64,000 nucleotides of DNA from Bacillus thuringiensis (GCF_022095615.2 NZ_CP155559.1:555501-619500); one strand, 5' to 3'; counted from the first letter of the stretch, positions 17,802 through 27,445 are shown. Notes: generated by a model from the letters alone, not told the origin. Numbers and translations: made by a program.

Positions 17802-17835
17802 AAAGCCGTATCCCGAAAAAGGATACGGCTTTCTT
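17802..17835 (+). terminator. Rho-independent terminator of ugp operon
   Basis: AAAGCCGTATCC pairs with GGATACGGCTTT around CGAAAAA, followed by CTTT. Confidence 0.88.
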
Positions 17836-17921
17836 TACAAGGAGATAAGGGATCAAAAAAATGAAGAAGTCTTATCTCTTTTATATGAGTAAAGGGTCTA
17901 GAATGAATCTTGTCCTTTTCA

Positions 17922-18005
17922 TTATTTGTTTAGCTCCATTGCAACTTGTTTGCCATTTACGAAAACCTCTACCACTGCTGCTACAACTTCCATCACTTTT
18001 TTCAT
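17922..18005 (-). CDS. 27-residue peptide, copy 1 of a duplicated small-gene cassette
   Basis: Minus-strand frame of 27 codons, MKKVMEVVAAVVEVFVNGKQ then VAMELNK, with an excellent AAGGAGAGATG ribosome site. It has no signal peptide; the middle is hydrophobic and valine-rich. A paralogue at 30235-30318 keeps the MKKxxEV start and the VNGKQVAMELNK end while third codon positions vary, a pattern expected from selection on the peptide. The promoter region is also conserved between the copies. Function unknown; regulatory peptide, small membrane-associated peptide or toxin are all open. Confidence 0.7.
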   Translation of the reverse strand: MKKVMEVVAAVVEVFVNGKQVAMELNK

Positions 18006-18045
18006 TTCTCATCTCTCCTTGTTTTTTGTTTCATTTCTTACTTTT

Positions 18046-18109
18046 AGTATAAGGAAATATAGCAATTGCAACTATCGAATTGGATGACAAGAGACTTACA
18101 TTGTTGTAA
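18046..18109 (-). promoter_or_regulatory. Activator-type promoter for the 27-residue peptide gene
   Basis: On the minus strand a TATACT -10 box (18046-18051) lies exactly 44 bp downstream of TTACAACAATGTAA (18096-18109 as TTACATTGTTGTAA on plus). No consensus -35 is present. The same arrangement recurs at 30352-30415 and 37113-37176, so an activator probably binds the upstream element. Confidence 0.65.
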
Positions 18110-18205
18110 GGATAAGTGTTTTAGTTGTAATGAATATGGATTCAGAAATTTCTGTTGTTTTGAACTATAATTAGAAAGAGAGTGTCTTAGAAAGAAGGGG
18201 ATAAT

Positions 18206-18910
18206 ATGAAAAGAATTCTTGTTATTAGTGATATTCATGGAGAAATAGAAAAGTTCGAACAGTTATTGGAAGAGGCTCAATACGATGCAAGACAAGATCA
18301 ATTAATTCTATTAGGGGATTATATAGATCGTGGTCCCAATGCGCGTGCTGTAATCGAAAAGGTAAAAGATTTAAAAGAAGAAGGTGCCTTTGTTTTAAAA
18401 GGAAATCATGAAGATATGATGATTAAGGCGCTAACGACAGATGAGGAGCGTCCATGGAGCCATTGGGTAAAAAGGAATGGTGGAGATAAAACGTTATATA
18501 GCTATGGATTTGTAGAAGAAGACATTGCGGTTAATGAGGAAAACTTCCAAAAACCGATTTTACAATCTCATGTATTAGAGGAACATGTAACGTTTATTCA
18601 AGGATTAGATCATTACATTGAAACAGAAGAGTATATCTTTGTGCATGCTGGTGTTGAGCCAATGAAACGAGTTTCTGAATCTGAACCATACACGTTAATG
18701 TGGATCCGTAATGAATTTCATAATGGGTATAGTGGTGAAAAGGTTGTTGTATTTGGACATACGGAAACGAAGACGCTTCATGGTAATGATGATTGTGGAG
18801 TGTATTTTGGTAGTAATCGTATTATAGGGATTGATGGCGGTGCTGTATATGGTGGCCAGCTAAATTGTTTAGAATTGCCGAGTAAAAAGGTGTACGTAGT
18901 AAAAAATTGA
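18206..18910 (+). CDS. Metallophosphoesterase, PrpE-like Ser/Thr phosphatase
   Basis: Calcineurin-like phosphoesterase of 234 residues. The metal-binding motifs appear in order: ISDIHGE (residues 7-13), LLGDYIDRGPNA, LKGNHEDMM, HAGVEP and FGHTET. This spacing matches the lambda-phosphatase/PrpE group, which uses two divalent metals to cleave phosphate monoesters or symmetric dinucleoside polyphosphates. It is cytoplasmic and monocistronic, with AAGAAGGGG before the ATG. The true substrate is uncertain: protein phosphatase and Ap4A hydrolase activities both occur in this family. Confidence 0.85.
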   Translation: MKRILVISDIHGEIEKFEQLLEEAQYDARQDQLILLGDYIDRGPNARAVIEKVKDLKEEGAFVLKGNHEDMMIKALTTDEERPWSHWVKRNGGDKTLYSYGFVEEDIAVNEENFQKPILQSHVLEEHVTFIQGLDHYIETEEYIFVHAGVEPMKRVSESEPYTLMWIRNEFHNGYSGEKVVVFGHTETKTLHGNDDCGVYFGSNRIIGIDGGAVYGGQLNCLELPSKKVYVVKN

Positions 18911-18946
18911 AAGAGATAAGGGGAATCTATTTCTTTCAATTTTTTA
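18902..18946 (+). terminator. Rho-independent terminator after phosphatase
   Basis: AAATTGAAAGA pairs with TCTTTCAATTT, followed by TTT. Confidence 0.8.
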
Positions 18947-19059
18947 TTAAGCAAAATTTAAGGAAGAGCTTTTATAATAGAGCTTCCAAATTTTATATCG
19001 AGAAAAACGTTAAAATGTAATTATAAATAAAATTGAACAATATGGTGGAAGGTGAAAAT

Positions 19060-19731
19060 ATGCGTTTACTTGTAGTAGAAGATAATGCTTCTTTATTAGA
19101 GTCTATTGTCCAAATTTTATGTGATGAGTTTGAAGTAGATACAGCGTTGAATGGAGAAGATGGATTATTTTTAGCACTGCAAAACATTTATGATGCAATC
19201 CTACTTGATGTGATGATGCCAGAGATGGATGGATTTGAAGTGATTCAAAAAATACGCAATGAAAAGATTGAAACGCCAGTCCTGTTTTTGACAGCGAGGG
19301 ATTCTTTGGAAGACCGGGTGAAAGGATTGGATTTTGGTGGAGACGACTATATTGTTAAGCCGTTTCAGGCTCCTGAATTAAAAGCGAGAATTCGTGCTTT
19401 GTTACGCAGAAGTGGTAGCCTAACAACAAAGCAGACCATTCGTTATAAAGGGATTGAACTGTTCGGAAAAGATAAAGATATTCAAGTAGATGGACAAGGT
19501 ATTAAGCTTACATTAAAACAGTATGAGCTTTTAGAGTACCTCGTTCAAAATAGCGGAAAGATTTTAATGCGTGAACAAATTTTTGATCGCGTTTGGGGAT
19601 TTGATTCCGATACGACAGTAGCAATTGTAGAAGTATATGTACATCATTTACGTAAAAAATTAGAAGCATTTGGTTATCAGAAAGATATTCAAACCGTTAG
19701 AGGTATTGGATATATATTAAAAGAACAATGA
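19060..19731 (+). CDS. OmpR-family response regulator
   Basis: Response regulator of 223 residues. The receiver has E7/D8, phosphorylation site Asp 50 (AILLDVMMPEMDG) and Lys in YIVKPF. The winged-helix effector domain (about 125-220) ends with VRGIGYILKEQ. I use the ATG at 19060 because GGAAGGTG sits in front of it and the receiver starts directly (MRLLVVEDN). The stop overlaps the start of the kinase by 4 bp, so the two form a two-component operon. The genes that follow (a secreted repeat protein and a C39-like protease) are the likeliest targets by position only. Confidence 0.92.
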   Translation: MRLLVVEDNASLLESIVQILCDEFEVDTALNGEDGLFLALQNIYDAILLDVMMPEMDGFEVIQKIRNEKIETPVLFLTARDSLEDRVKGLDFGGDDYIVKPFQAPELKARIRALLRRSGSLTTKQTIRYKGIELFGKDKDIQVDGQGIKLTLKQYELLEYLVQNSGKILMREQIFDRVWGFDSDTTVAIVEVYVHHLRKKLEAFGYQKDIQTVRGIGYILKEQ

Positions 19732-20999
19732 AAAAGGGAAGTATGTTTCAAAAAACACGCATTCGTCTGACTATATTAAATTCGTTAGTGTTTATTATAT
19801 TAATTGGAGTGTTAGGAAGTTTAGTGTATTCATATACATCCAATGAAATTTATAAGGGAGTAGATGAATCGATAAAGGACTTTATTATAAAGATAACGAG
19901 AGAAAAGCCACTAGGACCTCCACGATTTGAGGTGGGTAAAGAATTACGTATAGGGGATTCAAAAGCTTTTTACTTAATATGGGACGAAAGTAAGCAATTG
20001 CGAGAGATTGATCCGAGAGTTCGAGATCGTAGTTTTCTGGAAGAAAACAAAATAAAGCTATTTCCCAAAAAAATTGGAGATTTCTACGATATAGAAATAA
20101 AAGGAAAAAGTTATAGAACCGTGGCAGTCAAAGAAACTATACGTTCGGGAGAGAATGTCACATTTCAAATATTACGTGAAACTACGACTGAAACAGAAGT
20201 ACTGCGTACATTGTTTTTAATTCTTATTATTGGTTGTAGCATAGGAAGTTTATGTGCAATAGGAATCGGCTTTTTCTTAGCTGGTAGGGCACTTGTACCA
20301 ATTCAAAATTCATGGGAGAAGCAGCAACAGTTCGTTTCTGATGCATCGCATGAATTAAGAACACCACTTGCGGTTATTCAATCCAAAACAGATATATTAT
20401 TTCAGTCACCATCTGCGACAATAGAAGAAAAAGCGATGGATATTTCTACGATTTCAAAGGAATGTAGACGGTTATCTAAGCTTGTAGCTAATTTATTATT
20501 GCTAGCACGTTCTGATTCTAATCAAATTGAGGTGGATAAGAAAACATTTGAAATGGATAAATTGTTAGAAGAAATAGTAGATCCATATAAGGAAATTGCT
20601 TCTTATCAAGAAAAAGAGATGATATTGAAAGTAGAGAATGACATATCATTTATGGGCGATAGAGAGAGAATTCATCAAATGATGGTCATCTTGTTAGATA
20701 ATGCGATGAAGTATACGAATGAAGGTGGGCATATTCAAATTGATTGTACGCAAACGAACAACTCAATTCGTATACGAGTGAAAGATGACGGCATAGGAGT
20801 GAAAGATGAGGACATTCCAAAATTATTTGATCGTTTTTATCAAGGAGATAAAGCGAGAAGTGCATCAGAAGGAGCGGGATTAGGCCTTTCAATCGCGAAT
20901 TGGATTGTAGAAAAGCATTATGGGAAAGTATCAGTAGAGAGCAAATGGGGAGAGGGGACTTGTTTTGAAGTAATTCTTCCTAAAAATCAAAGAATATAA
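19728..20999 (+). CDS. Sensor histidine kinase, EnvZ/OmpR type
   Basis: Membrane kinase of 423 residues. TM1 (about 12-34), an extracytoplasmic sensor of about 120 residues with no recognised fold, TM2 (about 160-183), then directly the HisKA domain with His 208 in SDASHELRTPLAVIQSK, and HATPase motifs (N-box LLDNAMKYTNEGG, G1 DDGIGV, F-box LFDRFYQGDKAR, G2 GAGLGLSI). There is little room for a HAMP domain after TM2. It is translationally coupled to the upstream regulator (ATGA). The signal is unknown; an envelope signal is plausible from its architecture. Confidence 0.92.
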   Translation: MKKGSMFQKTRIRLTILNSLVFIILIGVLGSLVYSYTSNEIYKGVDESIKDFIIKITREKPLGPPRFEVGKELRIGDSKAFYLIWDESKQLREIDPRVRDRSFLEENKIKLFPKKIGDFYDIEIKGKSYRTVAVKETIRSGENVTFQILRETTTETEVLRTLFLILIIGCSIGSLCAIGIGFFLAGRALVPIQNSWEKQQQFVSDASHELRTPLAVIQSKTDILFQSPSATIEEKAMDISTISKECRRLSKLVANLLLLARSDSNQIEVDKKTFEMDKLLEEIVDPYKEIASYQEKEMILKVENDISFMGDRERIHQMMVILLDNAMKYTNEGGHIQIDCTQTNNSIRIRVKDDGIGVKDEDIPKLFDRFYQGDKARSASEGAGLGLSIANWIVEKHYGKVSVESKWGEGTCFEVILPKNQRI

Positions 21000-21002
21000 G
21001 TG

Positions 21003-21038
21003 AGAAGACGATCTTGTTTTTACAAGGTCGTCTTTTTT
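21003..21038 (+). terminator. Rho-independent terminator of two-component operon
   Basis: AAGACGATCTTG pairs with CAAGGTCGTCTT (one mismatch) and runs into a T-tract. Confidence 0.85.
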
Positions 21039-21205
21039 TAAGGGAAAGTTAAGAAACTATTTATAACATGTATTATATACAGAAAGTTCGTCGCATGAAG
21101 AAGTGATTATAAAAAGGTATGTGAACAGATTATATCGATCATAATGTTATTTTGATTATGTATAGGGAATGATGGAAAAGAAAGTGTAAGAGGGAGGAAT
21201 TAATT

Positions 21206-22027
21206 TTGAAAAAGAAAATGATGACGGTATTCACTATTGGAGTAATGAGCTTAAGTATATTAGGGGGTGCCTCTCCTTCTGAAACATCAAAAGGAAAGAC
21301 AGATTACACGCAGCGCAGTAAAGAACAATTAAACAATGGCAAGGTACATGCGGTGCATACAGAAGAAAAGGCGGAGAATCTAGGTATTGAAACGGAAGGG
21401 AAAGAACAAATTACGCTAGAAAAAGAAATTCATGAAACGGAAGTAGGAAGAGAAGCTGAGCAGTTAGGAATTTCGATTGAAGGAAAAGATGTTGGAACTC
21501 TTTCAGAAGAAATCTATGAAACAAAAGTGAAGCAAGAAGCTTTAAAGTTAGGCATATCTATAGAAAATACATCAATTGTAAATTTGATTACTCAAATTAA
21601 TACGATTAAAATTAGCGATGAAGCGGATAAATTAGGCATTTCGACAAATGGAAAAGAAATAGAGGATATTGCGGAAGAAATCTATGGAACGAAAGTAAGA
21701 GAGGAAGCAGGGAAGTTAGGTATTTCACAAAAAGGAAAAGAGATAGAAGCGTTAGCACAAGAAGTGTACGAACAAAAAGTGCAGGAAGAAGCAAAAAAAT
21801 ATCATATTGATTTGTATGGTAAAGATATATATCAAGTATTAAGTGAAATTAATGAGCAAAAAGTATTGCAAATGGCAGACGAGCTTAATATGGATAAAAC
21901 AAATATGAATGTTCAAGAATTAGCAGGAAAAATAAAAAAAGATCAGCCTGAAAAAGGAAAAGAACTAAATTTTGTACCGGTGATTCGCACGGATGCTGAC
22001 GCGTTTTATTCTTATTTAACGAACTAA
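21206..22027 (+). CDS. Secreted protein of seven 28-residue repeats
   Basis: A 273-residue exported protein with a signal peptide (MKKKMMTVFTIGVMSLSILG, cleavage near residue 22). After a linker it has seven tandem units with an exact 28-residue period from about residue 56 (56-83, 84-111, 112-139, 140-167, 168-195, 196-223 and a partial last). The unit reads AxxLGIxxxGKxxxxLxxEI followed by YxxKVxxE, helical and highly charged. The C-terminus (FVPVIRTDADAFYSYLTN) is not part of the repeat. No lipobox or sortase motif is present. It has an AGGGAGGAA ribosome site and probably shares a transcript with the C39-like gene 7 bp downstream. I do not recognise the family. Confidence 0.85.
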   Translation: MKKKMMTVFTIGVMSLSILGGASPSETSKGKTDYTQRSKEQLNNGKVHAVHTEEKAENLGIETEGKEQITLEKEIHETEVGREAEQLGISIEGKDVGTLSEEIYETKVKQEALKLGISIENTSIVNLITQINTIKISDEADKLGISTNGKEIEDIAEEIYGTKVREEAGKLGISQKGKEIEALAQEVYEQKVQEEAKKYHIDLYGKDIYQVLSEINEQKVLQMADELNMDKTNMNVQELAGKIKKDQPEKGKELNFVPVIRTDADAFYSYLTN

Positions 22028-22034
22028 AAAGGGC

Positions 22035-22790
22035 GTGAGAGTGATACGGAGATGGAAGTGGTATATATGTATAGCATTACTAGCTATCGCAGTATGGAAT
22101 GTATATACAAATGGAATTACAAAGTATATGGAGAAGTTGACATTCTTCAATATACAAAGCGGAAAAGAAACGGAGTTTAGTAATAATGATGAAAAGGTCA
22201 TCTTATCAAATGTACCTTTAATTCAGCAATTACCAGAGCTAGATAGAGGCTGTGAAGTGACGAGCTTAGCGATGATGTTACAATACGCAGGCATTACAGT
22301 GGATAAGATGAAATTAGCAAATGAAATAAAGAAAGTTGATTTTATGATAGAGGGTGTACGTGGGAATCCGAATGAAGGATTTGTAGGAAATATTTATACC
22401 TTTTCTGAATCTGGATATGGTGTATATCATGGACCACTTTTTCAATTAGCGAAAAAGTATTTACCTAATAAAGCTGTGGACTTAACAGGAAAGAGTATAG
22501 AAGAAATATATAAGAGTGTAAAATCAGGACAACCGGTAGTTATGATTACGAATGCAACATTTGCGCCATTAGATGAGGACGAATTTACTACATGGGAGAC
22601 AAATAGTGGAGATATTTCTATTACGTATAATGAACATTGTGTAGTACTTGTTGGATACGATAAGGAATTTGTATATATTCGAGATCCACTCGATGATAGC
22701 CTAGATGTAAAAATGCCAAGAGAAAACTTTGAAAAGGCATGGATACAAATGGGGAGTCAGGCGATTAGTTATGTGAAAAGTTCTAAATGA
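22035..22790 (+). CDS. C39-like cysteine protease domain protein, membrane-anchored
   Basis: Protein of about 251 residues. The GTG start gives MRVIRRWKW, then a single N-terminal membrane helix (about 11-27), then an extracellular papain-like C39-family domain. The catalytic Cys lies in LDRGCEVTSLAMMLQYAG, the His in NEHCVVLVGYD and an Asp in IRDPLDD. It resembles Bacillus C39-like peptidases such as YvpB rather than bacteriocin exporters, since no ABC transporter part is attached. It follows the repeat protein by 7 bp, so that protein is a possible substrate or partner. An alternative GTG at 22041 is in frame. Confidence 0.85.
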   Translation: MRVIRRWKWYICIALLAIAVWNVYTNGITKYMEKLTFFNIQSGKETEFSNNDEKVILSNVPLIQQLPELDRGCEVTSLAMMLQYAGITVDKMKLANEIKKVDFMIEGVRGNPNEGFVGNIYTFSESGYGVYHGPLFQLAKKYLPNKAVDLTGKSIEEIYKSVKSGQPVVMITNATFAPLDEDEFTTWETNSGDISITYNEHCVVLVGYDKEFVYIRDPLDDSLDVKMPRENFEKAWIQMGSQAISYVKSSK

Positions 22791-22850
22791 ATTAGTAAGG
22801 AAAGAGATGTAAGGAATTGTAAGAGTAGTTTTTGTAGGTGTTTTTTTGTT

Positions 22851-22903
22851 AAGAAATAAGAGAACTTCAGCTTATTATATAAGCTGAAGTTCTCTTATTT
22901 CTT
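22851..22903. terminator. Long perfect palindrome, probable bidirectional terminator
   Basis: Two perfectly complementary 24-nt arms (AAGAAATAAGAGAACTTCAGCTTA and its reverse complement at 22880-22903) around a 5-nt loop. Preceded by TTTTTTTG and ending in TTATTTCTT. It is much longer than neighbouring terminators. Confidence 0.7.
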
Positions 22904-23043
22904 ATGATTAAATGTTTAGAAGTAGTGAATATGTAAAAATGCATAATTGACGAAAAAATTACATGTTATCATTATATATTGTTTTATATATGTTAATTGT
23001 ATAAAATGACACAAGTATCCACATTACATAAAGGAGGCTTATT

Positions 23044-25026
23044 ATGCAAAAAATATTTAACTGGGTTAAATGTATGAGCATCAAGAAAAAATTAATCATT
23101 TCATTTTTTCTTATTTTAACTATACCAGGACTTATTATTGGTGGTGTTTCATATCAAACTGCCAAAACAAATTTTGAACAACAAATTACAGGTAAAGCAA
23201 AGGAGAATATTTCAGTTTTAAATACTGTTATTTCTCAAAATATAGAAGAGAAATTTGTTGATGCGGCGTACTTTGCAGACATCTTAACAGAGGATACATA
23301 TCCAAACGGACAAGAAGAAATAGTAAGAACGAAGTTAGCGCAATATATAAAACTTCATCCAGAAGTAGAAGGTATTTATATTGGAATACAGACAGGAAAG
23401 TTTATAAGAGAACCATATATCAAAATGGCTGATGGGTATAATCCAACAGATAGATCTTGGTATAAAGAAGCAAATGAAAATAAAGGGAAAGTAATTGTTA
23501 CTGCACCATATCAATCAGCATCTACCAAAAATATGGTAGTGACAATTGCGAAAGAAGTAAAAGATGGTAAAGGTGTTATAGGAATTAACTTAAATTTAGA
23601 TAACATCTTAAAAATTTCCAAAATGATTAACATTGGTGAAAAAGGTTATGCAGTTATTTTAGATCAAAATAAGCAAATTGTTAGTCATCCATCTAGAAAA
23701 CCAGGTGCAAAAGTTACTGACCCTTGGATTAAACCAATTTATGAAGAAAAACAAGGAAATGTGTCTTATACAGAACAAGATGATAAAAAGAATTTAATCT
23801 TTGCCACAAATGAGAAGACAGGATGGAAAGTAGTTGGAGTTATGTTCGACGAAGAGATTACTCAAGCTGCGAATCCAGTGTTCTATAAGACTTTGATTGT
23901 CATTGCTATCGCTATTGCATTTGGTAGTGTATTAATTTATTTCATTACAAAGTCTATTACAAGACCATTAAGAAAAATAGCTGACTCGGCACATAAAATT
24001 AGTAAGGGAGATTTGACAGAGAAAATTACAATCCATTCAAAGGATGACATAGGGAAATTAGGAAATTCATTTAATGAAATGTCTGCTTCTTTACAAGATG
24101 TGATTACTCAAATTAGTTTTTCAGCAGAACATGTCGCTGCATCGGCTGAAGAGTTAACAGCGAGCGTACAGCAAGCAAATGATGCGACAGATCAAATTAC
24201 AATTGCAATGGAACAAGTATCAGGTGGGGCTGAATCACAAAGTCAAGGTGTTGAAGAAGGTGCGGCTACATTACAACAAGTAAATACAGCAATTCAAGAT
24301 GTAACGGGAAGCGCGGAATCAATTTCTATCTCCTCATTACATGCGCGAGAAAGAGCTGAAGAAGGGGAAGAATTGGTTGAACAAACAGCAAAACAAATGC
24401 AGTCTATTTCTAAATCGGTATCCGAGTCAGATGCTATTATTAAACTTCTGGATGAGAAATCAAAGCAGGTAGGAGCTATTTCTGAAGCAATTCAAAACAT
24501 CGCTACTCAAACGAACTTATTAGCTTTAAATGCTGCTATTGAAGCAGCAAGAGCAGGTGAACAGGGTCGAGGGTTTGCTATTGTAGCAGATGAGGTTAGA
24601 AAATTAGCGGAGCAATCAGGAGAATCATCTGGAGAGATTGCAAATTTAATTGGAGAAATTAAGGCTGATATTGAACATACTGTTAAGGCGATGGATAATG
24701 TGAATGGGGAAGTTCAACAAGGCCTTGATGTTGTAACAAAAACGAAAGTAAGTTTTACGGAAATTTTAAGTTCTACTACGCATATTGTTTCTCAAGTCAA
24801 TCAAATGGTAGAAACAACAAAGAGAATTGCTGGAGATGCAAATGAAGTGACAAATGCTATTGATGAAATTGCAGCGGCTGCAGAAGAAAATACAGCTAGT
24901 ATGCAAAGTGTTGCTGCTTCAACAGAAGAACAAGTGAATTCAATGGAAGAAATTAGTTCAGCTTCGCAAAACTTAGCTGAGATGGCCGAAGAACTACAAG
25001 CGATGACTAGTAAATTTAAAGTATAA
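23044..25026 (+). CDS. Methyl-accepting chemotaxis protein with dCache sensor (paralogue)
   Basis: Chemoreceptor of 660 residues with the same layout as the receptor at 2459-4435. TM1 (about 15-35), double-Cache sensor (about 37-280, with [14 protein letters not shown] and [11 protein letters not shown]), TM2 (about 285-305), HAMP, and the signalling tip [24 protein letters not shown]. The cytoplasmic parts are nearly alike while the ligand domains differ, suggesting different but related ligands. AAAGGAGG precedes the ATG. It stands ahead of a DcuS/MalK-like kinase and a malate carrier, so dicarboxylate sensing is a reasonable guess. Confidence 0.94.
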   Translation: MQKIFNWVKCMSIKKKLIISFFLILTIPGLIIGGVSYQTAKTNFEQQITGKAKENISVLNTVISQNIEEKFVDAAYFADILTEDTYPNGQEEIVRTKLAQYIKLHPEVEGIYIGIQTGKFIREPYIKMADGYNPTDRSWYKEANENKGKVIVTAPYQSASTKNMVVTIAKEVKDGKGVIGINLNLDNILKISKMINIGEKGYAVILDQNKQIVSHPSRKPGAKVTDPWIKPIYEEKQGNVSYTEQDDKKNLIFATNEKTGWKVVGVMFDEEITQAANPVFYKTLIVIAIAIAFGSVLIYFITKSITRPLRKIADSAHKISKGDLTEKITIHSKDDIGKLGNSFNEMSASLQDVITQISFSAEHVAASAEELTASVQQANDATDQITIAMEQVSGGAESQSQGVEEGAATLQQVNTAIQDVTGSAESISISSLHARERAEEGEELVEQTAKQMQSISKSVSESDAIIKLLDEKSKQVGAISEAIQNIATQTNLLALNAAIEAARAGEQGRGFAIVADEVRKLAEQSGESSGEIANLIGEIKADIEHTVKAMDNVNGEVQQGLDVVTKTKVSFTEILSSTTHIVSQVNQMVETTKRIAGDANEVTNAIDEIAAAAEENTASMQSVAASTEEQVNSMEEISSASQNLAEMAEELQAMTSKFKV

Positions 25027-25035
25027 TAACAGCAG

Positions 25036-25074
25036 ATAAGTAAGGTGAAAATAATATCACCTTACTTATTTTTC
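25036..25074 (+). terminator. Rho-independent terminator after chemoreceptor
   Basis: ATAAGTAAGGTGA pairs with TCACCTTACTTAT, followed by TTTT. It separates the receptor from the kinase gene and rules out an upstream start for the kinase. Confidence 0.85.
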
Positions 25075-25104
25075 TATTCAGCAATTAGGGGAGTCATTAA
25101 CGGG

Positions 25105-26709
25105 ATGAAAAAAAGAAAAAGACTATGGAATTTATGGAAAACGATTACATTGTTAGTTTGTACAGTTGTAATTTTCTCTTTACTTGTGACAGATATATTA
25201 ATTAGTCATAATGTAGAACGGACGACGGAGGATAGCCAAGCAGAGAAAGCAAAAACAATTGCACACATTGTGGCGAATGATTCAATTGTAATCGATGGTT
25301 TGATTGGGAAAGCAGATACTTCTGAAATCCAAACGTATACAAATAGAATATTAAAAAACACAGGTGTTCAATTTATTGTAGTTATGGACATGAATGGAAT
25401 AAGAAAATCACATCCAAATCCTCAAAAAATAGGTCATCATTTTATTGGGGGAGATGAAGGGCCTGCATTGAAAGGAAAGGAACATGTATCGCTGGCAGAA
25501 GGAACTTTAGGTATTTCAATGCGGGTGTTTGTACCTGTATTTTCTGAAACAGGTGAACAACTTGGAGCGGTGGCCGTTGGTATTTCAGCAGATAATGTAA
25601 AAGAGAGAGTTAAGGAAAGTAGACATATCATTTATATTGGTGTGGGAGTTGGAGTACTAGTCGGAATTATAGGAGCAATATTACTAGCTAGACATATAAA
25701 GAAAAGTTTATTTGGTCTTGAACCTCACAGGATAGCAAAAATTCTTGAAGAAAGAAATACGATGCTACAATCTGTAAAGGAAGGTATTATTGCTGTAGAT
25801 AAAGAGGCCAATGTAACTTTAATAAATAATGAGGCAAAACGATTGTTTAAGAAAAGTGGTCTTGAAGAAGAGTTTATTGGTAAAGATGTTGAGTTGTATA
25901 TGCCTAATTCACGTATAAAAGAAGTATTACAAATGGGAGAGGTACAATTAAACGAAGAACAAAATATTTATGGAATTACGATTGTGACGAATCGTGTTCC
26001 TTTATATGTAAAAGGAGAAATAGTTGGTGCGATTGCAACATTTCGTGATAAAACAGAGATTAGAAAATTAGCAGAAGAATTAACTGGTATTAGACTATAT
26101 GCGGAAGCATTACGGGCACAATCGCATGAATTTATGAATAAAATGCATGTCGTATTAGGGCTTACACACATGAAGCAGTATGAAGAATTACAGAAGTATA
26201 TAAGCGGTATGGTATCAGAGCATCAATATGAAATTGGTGGGGTTATGGAGAGAATAAAAAGTCCAGTATTTGCTGGTTTTTTACTTGGGAAACTTAGCTA
26301 TGCTAGAGAGAAAAATATAAAATTAATCGTAAGTGAAGATTCTTACATGCCAGAAATAGATGATGAAAGTATTATTCATGAACTAATTACGATTGTCGGA
26401 AATTTAATAGATAATGCATTAGAGGCAGTGACGAATTGTGAAAAGAAGCAAGTTGAACTTGAGATACAATATGGGGATACATTAATCATTACAGTACAAG
26501 ATACGGGGAAAGGTATACAAGAAGAAGAAATAGGGGCATTATTTACGAAAGGTTATTCCACAAAGGGAGATAATCGTGGTTATGGTTTGTATCTTGTAAA
26601 AGAAAGTATACAGCGAATAAATGGGGAAATTCATATGCATTCATTAGTAGGAAAGGGAACAACGATAACAATTGAAATACCTAAAGGTAGGGATGAGAGG
26701 CAAATATGA
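25105..26709 (+). CDS. Sensor histidine kinase, MalK/DcuS family
   Basis: C4-dicarboxylate-type sensor kinase of about 534 residues. TM1 (about 10-32), extracellular PDC domain (about 34-170), TM2 (about 175-197), PAS (about 215-310), phosphoacceptor RAQSHEFMNKMHVVLGL with His 341, and HATPase (NLIDNALEAV, DTGKGI, NRGYGLYLV). The ATG at 25105 is chosen because AGGGGAG precedes it; the longer frame would begin inside a terminator. It is coupled to the next gene (ATGA overlap). B. subtilis MalK (YufL) senses malate and activates maeN and a malic enzyme gene; both types of gene follow here, which supports the same role. Confidence 0.9.
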   Translation: MKKRKRLWNLWKTITLLVCTVVIFSLLVTDILISHNVERTTEDSQAEKAKTIAHIVANDSIVIDGLIGKADTSEIQTYTNRILKNTGVQFIVVMDMNGIRKSHPNPQKIGHHFIGGDEGPALKGKEHVSLAEGTLGISMRVFVPVFSETGEQLGAVAVGISADNVKERVKESRHIIYIGVGVGVLVGIIGAILLARHIKKSLFGLEPHRIAKILEERNTMLQSVKEGIIAVDKEANVTLINNEAKRLFKKSGLEEEFIGKDVELYMPNSRIKEVLQMGEVQLNEEQNIYGITIVTNRVPLYVKGEIVGAIATFRDKTEIRKLAEELTGIRLYAEALRAQSHEFMNKMHVVLGLTHMKQYEELQKYISGMVSEHQYEIGGVMERIKSPVFAGFLLGKLSYAREKNIKLIVSEDSYMPEIDDESIIHELITIVGNLIDNALEAVTNCEKKQVELEIQYGDTLIITVQDTGKGIQEEEIGALFTKGYSTKGDNRGYGLYLVKESIQRINGEIHMHSLVGKGTTITIEIPKGRDERQI

Positions 26710-27413
26710 TTAAAGTTTTAATTGTAGAAGATGACCCGATGGTAGCAATGTTAAATACGCATTATTTAGAGCAAGTAGGAGGATTTGAATTTGTTCAAGC
26801 AGTTAACTCTGTAAAATCGGCGATAGAAGTATTAGAGGGATTACGAGTAGATTTAGTATTACTTGATATTTTTATGCCTGAAGAGACTGGATTTGAGCTT
26901 TTAATGTATATTCGGAACCATGAAAAAGAAATCGATATTATGATGATTTCAGCTGTACATGATATGGGGAGTATTAAAAAAGCATTACAATATGGCGTAG
27001 TAGATTATTTAATTAAACCATTTACATTTGAACGATTTAAAAAGGCGTTAACTATATATCGAGAAAAACTTACTTTCATGAAAGAACAACAAAAAATTAG
27101 TCAATCGGAATTAGACTCGTTAATTTTGCAAAAAGAAAAAAGAGAGCCTACTGTCACTAAAGAGCTTCCGAAAGGGTTAACGAAGCAAACGCTGCAATTA
27201 ATTTGGCAGAAGATCGAGTCGCTGAATGGACGAGCATTTACAACAGAGGAAATGGCGCAATTAGTTGGTGTTTCAAGGGTTTCTATTCGAAAGTATGTAA
27301 TGTTTTTAACTGAAATTGGAGTATTAGAAAACGAAATGGTGTATCAACATGTAGGAAGACCAGTGAGTAAATTAAGATGTATTGACCAAAATAAAATAGA
27401 GTTTTACGTATAA
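26706..27413 (+). CDS. Response regulator, MalR/DcuR family
   Basis: Response regulator of 235 residues with E8/D9/D10 acidic cluster, phosphorylation site Asp 54 (LVLLDIFMPEETG), switch motif LIKPF and a C-terminal helix-turn-helix (TTEEMAQLVGVSRVSIRKYV). It is the intact counterpart of the split regulator at 6199/8591. Cotranscribed with the kinase. By analogy with B. subtilis MalR it should activate the downstream malate carrier and malic enzyme when malate is present. A terminator hairpin begins inside its last codons. Confidence 0.9.
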   Translation: MIKVLIVEDDPMVAMLNTHYLEQVGGFEFVQAVNSVKSAIEVLEGLRVDLVLLDIFMPEETGFELLMYIRNHEKEIDIMMISAVHDMGSIKKALQYGVVDYLIKPFTFERFKKALTIYREKLTFMKEQQKISQSELDSLILQKEKREPTVTKELPKGLTKQTLQLIWQKIESLNGRAFTTEEMAQLVGVSRVSIRKYVMFLTEIGVLENEMVYQHVGRPVSKLRCIDQNKIEFYV

Positions 27414-27445
27414 GCGACTTATTATAAGTCGCTTATACTTTTTTT
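27408..27445 (+). terminator. Rho-independent terminator overlapping regulator stop
   Basis: GTATAAGCGACTT pairs with AAGTCGCTTATAC, followed by TTTTTTT. Confidence 0.88.

Noticed and set aside
17861..18052. A 63-codon plus-strand frame (MKKSYLFYMSKG...).
   Set aside because: It is the complement of the better-supported minus-strand peptide gene; its sequence is leucine-rich and it lacks a proper ribosome site. The same applies to 30198-30398.
21206..22027. A CRISPR-like or DNA-level repeat array.
   Set aside because: The repeat period (84 bp) is only at protein level, is diverged in DNA and stays in one frame.
25045..25104. An N-terminal extension of the MalK-like kinase.
   Set aside because: It overlaps a terminator hairpin, and the ATG at 25105 has its own ribosome site.
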